64,000 bases of DNA, taken from assembly GCF_049667165.1 (NCBI RefSeq), contig NZ_JBATHS010000050.1, positions 22,357-86,356 on the forward strand, given 5' to 3'. Made by a program: the position numbers and the translations under genes. Numbering within the stretch: the first letter of the stretch is position 1; every line of letters begins with the position of its first letter. Source of the DNA: Maribacter_A sp049667165. GTDB lineage: Bacteria; Bacteroidota; Bacteroidia; Flavobacteriales; Flavobacteriaceae. Of this stretch, positions 43,708 to 50,795 are shown piece by piece. Below the pieces are notes generated by a model. It was not told the origin of the DNA. It worked only from the letters and a program-made list of their open reading frames with translations, and made no database searches.

Positions 43708-44700
43708 TCAAGGGTGTTCATTCTTTTTCTTTTCTTTTTCTTCTTTTTTCGCCAATTTCCTGAAATACCGTCGTGTTAGAAAATTATGTTTCAGGGCCTC
43801 CATATTCTCATTGAATTTAATCGATCCCGCTTCAATATTTTTTAAGGTGGTATCTAAGCTTTTTACCAATGCCGTATCATGGGTCAAGTAATCAATAGCT
43901 CCTTTGCCTTCTTTGAAATCACCGATAATGGTATCCAAATTTTGGGTCATTCTTGCTATTTCATTTCCCGATTGCTCGAAATTGGTAATTAGGTCCTGAA
44001 TTTTCAACCCATTCAGCGAATCGTTCAAAAGGACCCCGGCTACACTTTTTTCAAAATCGACCTGATCGAGCATCGTATTCAATTTCTGAATCGTAAGATC
44101 CGCATTGCGACTGGCATCATTTAAATTGTTAATCGTATTCGTTAAATTGGTCGCCATGAGGGTATCGTTCAACAATCTGCCCAGGGTACCCTTTCCTTTT
44201 GTCAATGCTTGGGTCACTTTCAATAGATCCGAGGTTAAAATAGCCGCATTTTCATTGGTTGTATTCAGGGTGCTTAACATATCCTGTGTAGCTATACGGC
44301 TGTAGGATCGTAATTCATCCCCCTCTAAAATGGTGGACGCCGTGCCATTCCCTGGAATAATATTTAGGATCATACTACCCACCAAGCCATCGGATCCAAT
44401 TGTGGCAACAGCATCTTTTTTGATATGTGGTTGCATTTTTTTTTCGATGACCATATACACGCGAATGGTAGTATCATTCACCATTTCCATATTCCTAACA
44501 GTACCGACATTAATGCCTGAAAACCTCACATTGTTACCTTTTTGTAGTCCGTTGGCATTTTTGAATACCGCACTTATGGTGAAGGTCTCGCCAAACATGT
44601 TTTGTCGATTTCCTATCAAGTAAGCCGCCAAGACGAGCAAGGCGGTTCCTATGAACACGAATACCCCTAGTTTTATATTTTCCATTGTTGTTTTTGCCAT
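43708..44700 (-). CDS. mlaD: MlaD/MCE-family lipid-binding protein
   Basis: This 330-residue protein is anchored by one N-terminal helix (about 11-26, VFVFIGTALLVLAAYLIG) and has an MCE domain (about 35-115, FTISAVFKNANGLQKGNNVRFSGINVGTVRNMEM, IGSDGLVGSMILNIIPG). A long helical C-terminal region ends in a Lys/Glu-rich tail. MCE proteins form hexameric rings that carry phospholipid across the periplasm. It is the third gene of mlaE-mlaF-mlaD, starting 4 bases after mlaF. Confidence 0.9.
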   Translation of the reverse strand: MAKTTMENIKLGVFVFIGTALLVLAAYLIGNRQNMFGETFTISAVFKNANGLQKGNNVRFSGINVGTVRNMEMVNDTTIRVYMVIEKKMQPHIKKDAVATIGSDGLVGSMILNIIPGNGTASTILEGDELRSYSRIATQDMLSTLNTTNENAAILTSDLLKVTQALTKGKGTLGRLLNDTLMATNLTNTINNLNDASRNADLTIQKLNTMLDQVDFEKSVAGVLLNDSLNGLKIQDLITNFEQSGNEIARMTQNLDTIIGDFKEGKGAIDYLTHDTALVKSLDTTLKNIEAGSIKFNENMEALKHNFLTRRYFRKLAKKEEKEKKKNEHP

Positions 44701-44704
44701 GATC

Positions 44705-45499
44705 TTATTTTTTAAAGAATGCCTCTACTTTTGGGTCCGTTGATCTCGAAAGTTCGGCATAGGAACCTTCGGCATAGTTCACCCCACCTACCAAGAGTAC
44801 CATGCGTTCTGAAATTACCCTGGCACAATCCACATCATGGGTAATGATCAGGGAAGAAGTGCCATACATTTCCTGTATGCTACGCATAAGTTGAATGATC
44901 TCCTTGGCCGTTATTGGGTCTAACCCGCTGGTGGGTTCATCATATAATATGATTTTAGGTTTTAAAATCAAGGTTCTGGCCAAGGCTATGCGTCTTTGCA
45001 TTCCCCCTGAAAGTTCGACCGGCATCAGATCCATAGTGTGGGCCAATCCTACATTTTCCAATGCTTCCATGACCAATGGGGTCGTATCCTGTATGTTGCC
45101 CAACTTTTCTTTATGCCTTCGCAAGGGGAATTCAAGGTTCTCACGAACTGTCATCGAATCATAAAGTGCACTACCCTGGAATAAAAATCCGATATCCGAA
45201 CGCAGGGCATCCAATGTTTTACGGTCCAACGACTTGATTTCCTTGCCCATGACCGAAAGAAAACCACTATCGGGCTGCATCAAACCTACCAAACATTTGA
45301 TCATTACCGATTTTCCAGAACCTGATTTGCCCATGACCACAAGATTCTCACCCTTGTAAAGTGTCATTGAAAATCCGTTCAACACATGGTTATCCCCAAA
45401 GCTCTTGCGCAAATCGCGAATTTCGATGACGATTTCCTTCGTTGCCGATAGCTCATTTGGAGGTACTATGTGCTCCTGTTCGTTCATATTATAATTCAT
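44705..45499 (-). CDS. mlaF: Mla-type ABC transporter ATPase
   Basis: This 264-residue cytoplasmic ATPase powers lipid transport with MlaE. It has Walker A GKSGSGKS, Q-loop in GFLFQGSALYDSMTVREN, signature LSGGMQRRIALARTL, Walker B ILYDEPTSGLD and switch His in IITHD. Its start overlaps the mlaE stop by 11 bases, although the in-frame ATG 12 bases later would avoid the overlap. Spacing and order match Mla operons elsewhere. Confidence 0.94.
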   Translation of the reverse strand: MNYNMNEQEHIVPPNELSATKEIVIEIRDLRKSFGDNHVLNGFSMTLYKGENLVVMGKSGSGKSVMIKCLVGLMQPDSGFLSVMGKEIKSLDRKTLDALRSDIGFLFQGSALYDSMTVRENLEFPLRRHKEKLGNIQDTTPLVMEALENVGLAHTMDLMPVELSGGMQRRIALARTLILKPKIILYDEPTSGLDPITAKEIIQLMRSIQEMYGTSSLIITHDVDCARVISERMVLLVGGVNYAEGSYAELSRSTDPKVEAFFKK

Positions 45500-46277
45500 A
45501 AAAAATGTCCGTTATGAAAACGGCAATAAAGTCAACCACAAAAAGAAGTAGGGATGCCGTTACCACTGCTGTATTTGCAGCAATGCCAACCCCTGCCGTT
45601 CCTTTTTTGCTATAATATCCTTTGTAACAACCGACCAGACCTATTGTAAATCCAAAGAAAAAGGACTTGATCGTGGCGGGTACCAAATCACCGAATTCAA
45701 GGGCATCAAAAACCGTATTGAAATACAGTTGGAATGACACGTCGCCCTTGAGGTTTTCTACCAGGGCAGAACCATATAAAGCCACTGTATCCCCAAATAT
45801 CACCAATAACGGAAGCATTAGGGTTGTGGCCGTTATTCGGGTAACCACTAAATATTTAAAAGGATTGGTTCCTGAGACTTCCATGGCATCGATCTGTTCG
45901 GTTACCCGCATCGAACCCAATTCCGCCCCAATACCCGAAGCAATTCGGCCAGCACATATCAATGCAGTAATTACAGGGCCAATTTCCCTAACTATGGATA
46001 TACCCACCATATTGGGCATCCATGATACGGCACCAAATTCCATTAACGTTGGTCTCGATTGTAAAGTCAATACCAATCCTATAATAAATCCGGTAACCCC
46101 GACAAGTACCAGTGACCTATTACCCATTTGGAAACATTGCCTTAGCAACTCCTTGAATTCCCATGGAGGCTTAAAGACTTCTTTAAAATACCTATTGGCA
46201 AAATAGGACAACTCCCCTATCTCCATAAAGAACTGCTTGATCTTTTTATACGATCGAAATACTTGGTCCATTACCAA
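45489..46277 (-). CDS. mlaE: Mla-type ABC transporter permease
   Basis: This 262-residue inner-membrane permease has about five hydrophobic segments and the MlaE family block VREIGPVITALICAGRIASGIGAELGSMRVTEQIDAMEVSGTNPFKYLVVTRI. It is the first gene of the operon. Its promoter region has a perfect -7 box TACATTTG, with a dyad exactly 22 bp further upstream, so membrane lipid trafficking appears to be under the same regulator as the universal stress genes. Confidence 0.95.
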   Translation of the reverse strand: MVMDQVFRSYKKIKQFFMEIGELSYFANRYFKEVFKPPWEFKELLRQCFQMGNRSLVLVGVTGFIIGLVLTLQSRPTLMEFGAVSWMPNMVGISIVREIGPVITALICAGRIASGIGAELGSMRVTEQIDAMEVSGTNPFKYLVVTRITATTLMLPLLVIFGDTVALYGSALVENLKGDVSFQLYFNTVFDALEFGDLVPATIKSFFFGFTIGLVGCYKGYYSKKGTAGVGIAANTAVVTASLLLFVVDFIAVFITDIFYEL

Positions 46278-46298
46278 AGGTGTTCAAAAAGTTCACTT

Positions 46299-46342
46299 CA
46301 AATGTAGTCCGTATGTCCCTTTTTTTAAATGACCGTGGTCAT
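46299..46342 (-). promoter_or_regulatory. Dyad plus perfect -7 box, mlaEFD operon
   Basis: ATGAC-CGTG-GTCAT (46329-46342) is a perfect 5-4-5 dyad with a T-to-C/A-to-G change against TGAT/ATCA. Exactly 22 bp downstream on the minus strand is TACATTTG (46299-46306), a full match to TAnnTTTG. Confidence 0.6.
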
Positions 46343-46377
46343 ACCCGCCTATGGTATCCGGGTAATCGGGGACACCT

Positions 46378-46421
46378 ATGATGTAGCTCATTTCGAATAT
46401 GCCCAACATGAAATATCTTAG
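46378..46421 (+). promoter_or_regulatory. Dyad plus -7 box, HMA-like gene
   Basis: ATGAT-GTAG-CTCAT (46378-46391) is followed after exactly 22 bp by TATCTTAG (46414-46421), one base off TAnnTTTG, and the start codon is 20 bases further. Confidence 0.5.
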
Positions 46422-46440
46422 TAGCAAGAAATAAAAAACC

Positions 46441-46677
46441 ATGAGAACAACCTTCGAGATACAACAGTCGTCCCATGAATTGAATATCAAGGAAATTATG
46501 GGAAGACTTCTTAATCTGAAACAGGTATGGCATGTAGAGGTCGACCGGGAAAAAGGATTGATTTCTTTTGAATACGGGCAGCACCCTACGCTTGAAATGG
46601 TCAGAAAGGAATTACTCGAAATGGGGTATTATGTCATTAATGACACCCATCACTTTGATGGGAATACCAAACCCTGA
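46441..46677 (+). CDS. Small HMA-fold-like protein without metal-binding CxxC
   Basis: This 78-residue soluble protein has a beta-alpha-beta-beta-alpha-beta pattern like heavy-metal-associated domains (FEIQQSSHELNIKEIMGRLLNLKQVWHVEVDREKGLISFEYGQHPTLEMVRKELLEMGYYV). The metal-ligand CxxC loop is replaced by a Ser/His-containing loop, so copper binding in the usual way is unlikely. The fold call is by eye. It is divergent from mlaE and closely followed by the L,D-transpeptidase gene. Confidence 0.65.
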   Translation: MRTTFEIQQSSHELNIKEIMGRLLNLKQVWHVEVDREKGLISFEYGQHPTLEMVRKELLEMGYYVINDTHHFDGNTKP

Positions 46678-46696
46678 GAAAATACCTTTCGACCCA

Positions 46697-47638
46697 ATGT
46701 CAAAAAGACTAGCATATACCCTAACGTTGCTATCAATACTCTTGATTGCCCTCACCATTGCCAAATTGGTAGAAGTGAAAGGACCTTCCGAAATAAAAAA
46801 TTTGATATCGACCGAGGTTTTTATGGAAAAACCTGAGTTGAACACAACAATTGCCATTGAAGATACCATTCGCATTGCAGGATATTTCGATTTTATGGAT
46901 TCCTTGATTTGCACCTATGATAGCCTCACCGATTATCCGCTCTCCGAACATGTGCTTGTCAATGCCAATCCGTGGATCATAGATACCCTGGCCCATACCG
47001 ATTATTATACAATGATCAAGAGGGACTCCTTTATCTTTGACCAACGTAGCATGATCGTTTTACGACCTATCGACACCCTATTGGTTCCCGACACACAGGA
47101 AGCTAAATCCATTTTGGAAGCCTTTGCAAAAACATGGATCGACGTCAACCTACCGGAATATACGTTACGGATCTATCAGGATTCTTCATTACTTCTATCG
47201 GTTCCCATTAGAATTGGCCAGAATAGATCAAAATACCTGAAAATGGCAGATAAGATTACCGATCTAAAAACAAAGACCGGGAAAGGACATATCGTCGGAT
47301 TTAGAAAAAATCCAGCTTTTTATAATCCCGTTACGGGTAAGAAATTTCAATATACGAGAAGGGATGATGGCAGCACCACTTTGATGCCGCAGATACCTTG
47401 GTTGGAAACGGAGATCAACGGTATCAAAAATGGGCAATTGATTCATCCCACAACGAACCCAGAAACGTTACAAAAAGCCTATTCGAATGGGTGTATCGGT
47501 GTTAAGGAAGCCGATGCCTGGCTTATTTATTACCACTGTCCCCTAGGAACCCCGATACAAATTCGGTACGATTTGAAAATCCGTAACGCCAATGGATCCA
47601 TGACCCTATTGGAAGATATTTACCATCTCGGGTCCTGA
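46697..47638 (+). CDS. L,D-transpeptidase (YkuD family)
   Basis: This 313-residue enzyme is predicted to cross-link peptidoglycan or attach proteins to it through meso-diaminopimelate. It has an N-terminal membrane anchor (about 5-24) and a C-terminal YkuD domain with H250 in LIHPTT and the catalytic Cys266 in YSNGCIGVKEAD. The frame is open further upstream to 46568, overlapping the HMA-like gene. ATG at 46697, 19 bases after that gene, gives a proper membrane anchor. It is probably co-transcribed with the HMA-like gene. Confidence 0.88.
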   Translation: MSKRLAYTLTLLSILLIALTIAKLVEVKGPSEIKNLISTEVFMEKPELNTTIAIEDTIRIAGYFDFMDSLICTYDSLTDYPLSEHVLVNANPWIIDTLAHTDYYTMIKRDSFIFDQRSMIVLRPIDTLLVPDTQEAKSILEAFAKTWIDVNLPEYTLRIYQDSSLLLSVPIRIGQNRSKYLKMADKITDLKTKTGKGHIVGFRKNPAFYNPVTGKKFQYTRRDDGSTTLMPQIPWLETEINGIKNGQLIHPTTNPETLQKAYSNGCIGVKEADAWLIYYHCPLGTPIQIRYDLKIRNANGSMTLLEDIYHLGS

Positions 47639-47697
47639 CTCCTTTATCTGGTTAAAAATAAATACATCAATAAATTTTATCTTCAATTAGGGCTTCC

Positions 47698-47705
47698 TAT
47701 ATTTG
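47698..47705 (+). promoter_or_regulatory. -7 box of the tRNA-Leu gene
   Basis: TATATTTG matches TAnnTTTG exactly and is followed by C, 14 bases before the tRNA start. The -33 region (around 47675) is T-rich. Confidence 0.5.
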
Positions 47706-47719
47706 CACACCAATTTTTT

Positions 47720-47803
47720 GCCCACGTGGTGGAATTGGTAGACACGCTACCTTGAGGGGGTAGTGTTCGCAAGGACGTGCTGGTTCGAGTCCAGTCGTGG
47801 GCA
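47720..47803 (+). tRNA. tRNA-Leu (GAG)
   Basis: This 84-base tRNA has a 7-bp acceptor stem GCCCACG/CGTGGGC, discriminator A at 47803 and no encoded CCA. The anticodon stem is CTACC/GGTAG around loop TTGAGGG, so the anticodon is GAG (47754-47756), reading CUC and CUU. The long variable arm is the class II form expected for leucine, and the T-loop reads GGTTCGAGTCC. A terminator and a GIY-YIG gene follow at once. The 3' end of this tRNA is repeated downstream (48158). Confidence 0.95.
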
Positions 47804-47873
47804 CTTAAGCTTCCTTTAAAAGGGGAAGCTTTTTTTTATGAAGTACTTTGCTTACATACTATACTCGGAAACC
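47784..47873 (+). repeat. Direct repeat copy 1: tRNA 3' end, terminator, GIY-YIG start
   Basis: From the T-loop of tRNA-Leu through the hairpin terminator to the first dozen codons of the GIY-YIG gene. It recurs almost unchanged at 48158-48248, 374 bp downstream. Confidence 0.9.
47807..47837 (+). terminator. Terminator of tRNA-Leu
   Basis: AAGCTTCC pairs with GGAAGCTT, followed by a T-run that ends at the ATG of the GIY-YIG gene. That gene therefore depends on read-through or has no promoter of its own. Confidence 0.8.
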
Positions 47874-48095
47874 TTCGATACCTATTATAAAGGGCAGACC
47901 AACAATGTTCATGAAAGGGTAAGGCGCCATAATGCGGGACAAGAAATGGCCACGGCACGGTATCGGCCCTGGAAACTTGTATGGTATACCGAAAAGAAGA
48001 GCAGAGCTGAAGTCATGGCACTTGAAAGAAAACTCAAGAACCTTTCCAAAGAACGCATCCGGGCATTCATTGAAAAATACTCGAAAGAGACTTAA
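47838..48095 (+). CDS. GIY-YIG domain nuclease, small form
   Basis: This 85-residue single-domain protein belongs to the GIY-YIG superfamily (UPF0213/YhbQ-like). It shows YFAYILYSETFDTYYKGQT, the conserved Arg in ERVRRHNAG, RPWKLVWYTEKKSRAEVMALERKLK and the catalytic Glu in that last helix (ALERKLKN). Flavobacteria often carry such genes directly after tRNA or rRNA genes. The start codon abuts the tRNA terminator. Downstream, hairpins and a partial second copy suggest it spreads or duplicates as a unit with the tRNA end. Confidence 0.9.
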   Translation: MKYFAYILYSETFDTYYKGQTNNVHERVRRHNAGQEMATARYRPWKLVWYTEKKSRAEVMALERKLKNLSKERIRAFIEKYSKET

Positions 48096-48107
48096 AGTAT
48101 AGGCTGG

Positions 48108-48157
48108 CCCTGACGTTCTGCCCTGCAGAAGTCAGGGTGCTGACCGGAGCGTCAGCA
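48108..48157. repeat. Two back-to-back hairpins at the repeat boundary
   Basis: CCCTGAC-g-TTCTGC pairs with GCAGAA-GTCAGGG (48108-48137), and TGCTGAC pairs with GTCAGCA around a 6-base loop (48138-48157). The second ends exactly where repeat copy 2 begins. This looks like an end structure of a small mobile unit. Confidence 0.6.
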
Positions 48158-48248
48158 TTCGAGTCCAGTCGTAGGCACTTAAGCTTCCTTTTAAAAGGGA
48201 AGCTTTTTTTTTATGAAGTACTTTGTCTACATACTATATTCTGAAGCC
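48158..48248 (+). repeat. Direct repeat copy 2
   Basis: A second copy of tRNA-Leu 3' end (T-loop onward, with GTGGGC changed to GTAGGC), terminator hairpin and GIY-YIG start. It lacks the rest of the tRNA, so it cannot make a tRNA. Confidence 0.9.
48181..48212 (+). terminator. Duplicated terminator hairpin
   Basis: AAGCTTCC pairs with GGAAGCTT followed by eight or more T, a copy of the tRNA-Leu terminator. It would stop read-through from the GIY-YIG gene. Confidence 0.7.
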
Positions 48249-48287
48249 TATGTCTTCAGTCGTGGGTACATACCCCACCCATCATAG
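48213..48287 (+). pseudogene. GIY-YIG remnant (N-terminal 11 codons plus junk)
   Basis: The frame begins MKYFVYILYSEA, matching the first 11 residues of the intact gene, then diverges and stops at 48285-48287 after 24 codons. The divergent part contains another copy of the tRNA 3' end (48257-48269), so the original gene appears to have been cut by a further insertion or deletion at that sequence. Confidence 0.75.
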
Positions 48288-48360
48288 CTTTACCAAGGAT
48301 CGTTTTTATATTTAAAGGGAGTAAATCAACATTTTAACTTTACTTTTTAGAAACCATATT

Positions 48361-48385
48361 AAATATATTCTATATTTGTTTAAAC
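48361..48385 (+). promoter_or_regulatory. carH-crt operon promoter with overlapping dyad
   Basis: A perfect 7-3-7 dyad AAATATA-TTC-TATATTT (48361-48377) overlaps a perfect -7 box TATATTTG (48371-48378). The palindrome GTTTAAAC follows (48378-48385). A repressor bound here would block initiation, fitting autoregulation by the MerR-type protein. Confidence 0.5.
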
Positions 48386-48399
48386 TTTTTTTTTAAAAG

Positions 48400-49305
48400 A
48401 TGAACAATATAAAGAAGTATTTCAGCATCCGCGATTTGGAAAACCTTACGGGGATAAAGGCCCATACGATACGTATTTGGGAAAAAAGATACAAGCTGCT
48501 TTCCCCTGAAAGGACCACGACCAATATAAGAACCTATAGTCTGGGCAGTCTACAAAAACTATTGAACATTACGCTGTTGTACAACAATGGCTATAAAATA
48601 TCTAAAATCGCCCAACTGAAAGAAACTGAAATACCGATTAAAGTGCAAGAAATCATGGCGGTTCAAAACAATAAGAACCATGTATTGAATGCCTTTAAAA
48701 TGGCCATGATAAATTTTGACCAAACACGGTTTGCACAAACATTCAATAGTCTCTTGGCAGACTATCCCTTCCGTGAAATATTCAAGGACTATTTTATTCC
48801 GTTGCTCCATGAACTTGGCTTATTATGGCAGACAGATACGATTACTCCCGCCCATGAACATTTTATCACGGGTTTGATCAAACAGAAAATTCTCGTCAAT
48901 ATCGAGAAATTACAACTCACAGAACCCACAAAAACAGACAAAACCTTCATTCTTTACTTGCCTGAGGGTGAAATTCATGAAATAGGATTATTATACCTTA
49001 ATTATGAAATTCTCCTTCATGGGTACAAATCCATTTACCTTGGGCAATCGATACCTTTGGATAATTTGGGCGAACTCCTTGGTTTGGTTGAAAATGCCAA
49101 TTTTGTATCGTACTTTACAGTCGCCCCAGCACAGGAAAAAATAGGGAAGTACCTTGAAGAATTGTCCTTATCGATTCGAAAACAAAAAGGTTCGAAAGTT
49201 TTGCTTTTAGGAAGACAGACAGAATTAATAGAAGCCGGGGATTTACCGGAGAATATCGATACATTTGGTTCCATTGAGCATTTCGTTGAAGAAGTCATTC
49301 AATAA
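48400..49305 (+). CDS. carH: CarH/LitR-like B12-dependent MerR-family regulator
   Basis: This 301-residue regulator probably represses carotenoid genes in the dark and releases DNA when light breaks its adenosylcobalamin. An N-terminal MerR HTH (about 8-75, YFSIRDLENLTGIKAHTIRIWEKRY) is followed by a helical cap domain containing W143 and the E153-H154 pair, a W-x9-EH motif. A cobalamin-binding Rossmann domain has E191-I-H193-E-I-G196 (ExHxxG), H193 being the expected lower cobalt ligand. Residue 144, after the Trp, is Gln where Thermus CarH has His132. It is 24 bases before crtI, heading the operon. Light response is inferred from family and neighbours. Confidence 0.85.
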   Translation: MNNIKKYFSIRDLENLTGIKAHTIRIWEKRYKLLSPERTTTNIRTYSLGSLQKLLNITLLYNNGYKISKIAQLKETEIPIKVQEIMAVQNNKNHVLNAFKMAMINFDQTRFAQTFNSLLADYPFREIFKDYFIPLLHELGLLWQTDTITPAHEHFITGLIKQKILVNIEKLQLTEPTKTDKTFILYLPEGEIHEIGLLYLNYEILLHGYKSIYLGQSIPLDNLGELLGLVENANFVSYFTVAPAQEKIGKYLEELSLSIRKQKGSKVLLLGRQTELIEAGDLPENIDTFGSIEHFVEEVIQ

Positions 49306-49329
49306 ACCTACATAGAAAAAGTATTTTAA

Positions 49330-50787
49330 ATGAGCAGAAAAGTTGTCATCATAGGTTCAGGGTTTTCTTCCCTATCAGCGTCATGTTATCTGGCCAAATG
49401 GGGTTATGATGTATCTGTTTATGAAAAAAACGACACTATTGGAGGTAGAGCAAGTCAAATGGTCAAGGAAGGTTTTACGTTTGACCTTGGTCCCAGTTGG
49501 TATTGGATGCCCGACATTTTTGACACCTTCTTTTCCGATTTCGGAAAGAAGACCAGTGACTATTACACCTTACATAAATTAAGCCCGGCATATAAAATCT
49601 TCTTTTCTGATGATACTATTACTATCGGGGACTCCATGGACAAAATCTGTGAGGAGTTCGAAAGAATTGAAAAAGGAAGTGCCGTACATCTTAAGAAATT
49701 CATTTCTAAAGCGCAAGAAAACTACGACATCGCAATTAACAAAGTGGTGCTAAAACCCGGGTTATCCCCCTTTGAATTGGTCACAAAGGACACCATAATG
49801 AAGGTAGACCAATTTTTCAAAACCATCAGTGGTGAAGTCAGGAAGAAATTCAAGAACCCGAAACTGATATCCACTTTGGAATTCCCTGTGCTTTTTCTGG
49901 GGGCAAAACCAAGCAATACCCCCTCTTTTTATAGTTTTATGAATTTCGCGGATTTTGGGTTGGGAACCTGGCATCCAGAAGGTGGCATGTATGAAATCGT
50001 TAAGGCCATGCACTTATTGGCATTGGAATTGGGTGTTCAATTCCATACCAATTGCCCTGTGGAAAAGATTCGGGTTGAAGCGGGTAAAGCCATAGGCATC
50101 ACCACGAATACCGAACAAATAGATGCAGATTTTGTATTAAGCGGGGCCGATTACCATCATTCGGAAACCTTACTTGACAAACAGTATCGGCAGTACAGTG
50201 AACACTATTGGGACCAACGGACCTTTGCACCTTCGTCCTTATTGTTCTATATTGGTTTTGATAAAAAATTAGATAACGTTGAACATCACAATCTATTTTT
50301 CGATACCGACTTTGAACAGCATACGTATGATATTTATGACAACCCAAAATGGCCAGAAGCCCCATTGTTCTATGCCAACTTTCCATCTATTACCGATGGG
50401 ACTATGGCCCCTGAGCATTGCGAGACCGGGTTCTTTCTAATACCCATTGCCCCCGGCCTTGAGGATACACCTGTGCTTCGAAAACAATATTTTGACCTTA
50501 TCATGCAACGGCTCGAGGACAGAACAAATCAAAAGGTCAAGGATCATATCCTTTTTTATGATTCCTTTTGCGTCAATGATTTTATTGAGAAATACAATTC
50601 ATATAAAGGCAATGCCTACGGCATGGCAAACACGTTGTCACAGACCGCATTTTTACGGCCTAAATTAAAAAGCAAAAAGGTAAAAAATCTGTATTTTACA
50701 GGACAATTGACCGTTCCAGGTCCGGGGGTTCCACCTTCCCTTATTTCGGGCAAATTGGTGTCAGAATTAATCAAAAATAAAAGATAA
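49330..50787 (+). CDS. crtI: Phytoene desaturase
   Basis: This 485-residue FAD-dependent enzyme desaturates phytoene stepwise to lycopene. It begins with a Rossmann dinucleotide motif (VVIIGSGFSSLSASCYLAKWGYDVSVYEKNDTIGGRA). It contains GFTFDLGPSWYWMPD and ends with the CrtI C-terminal signature LYFTGQLTVPGPGVPPSLISGKLVSELI. Length is typical. It follows carH by 24 bases and precedes crtB by 8, forming one operon. No cyclase (crtY) gene is in the window. Confidence 0.96.
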   Translation: MSRKVVIIGSGFSSLSASCYLAKWGYDVSVYEKNDTIGGRASQMVKEGFTFDLGPSWYWMPDIFDTFFSDFGKKTSDYYTLHKLSPAYKIFFSDDTITIGDSMDKICEEFERIEKGSAVHLKKFISKAQENYDIAINKVVLKPGLSPFELVTKDTIMKVDQFFKTISGEVRKKFKNPKLISTLEFPVLFLGAKPSNTPSFYSFMNFADFGLGTWHPEGGMYEIVKAMHLLALELGVQFHTNCPVEKIRVEAGKAIGITTNTEQIDADFVLSGADYHHSETLLDKQYRQYSEHYWDQRTFAPSSLLFYIGFDKKLDNVEHHNLFFDTDFEQHTYDIYDNPKWPEAPLFYANFPSITDGTMAPEHCETGFFLIPIAPGLEDTPVLRKQYFDLIMQRLEDRTNQKVKDHILFYDSFCVNDFIEKYNSYKGNAYGMANTLSQTAFLRPKLKSKKVKNLYFTGQLTVPGPGVPPSLISGKLVSELIKNKR

Positions 50788-50795
50788 AATAGTAC

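Larger units (their letters stand above)
48096..48399. other. 304-bp region: twin hairpins, repeat copy 2, carH promoter
   Basis: It contains a 13-bp hairpin with one bulge (48108-48137), a 7-bp hairpin (48138-48157), repeat copy 2 (48158-48248), a third short piece of the tRNA end (48257-48269) and the promoter of the MerR-type gene (48361-48385). Confidence 0.7.

Noticed and set aside
48158..48180. A second tRNA gene at the repeat
   Set aside because: Only the T-arm and acceptor 3' strand are present, with a G-to-A change in the acceptor; no 5' half or anticodon exists.
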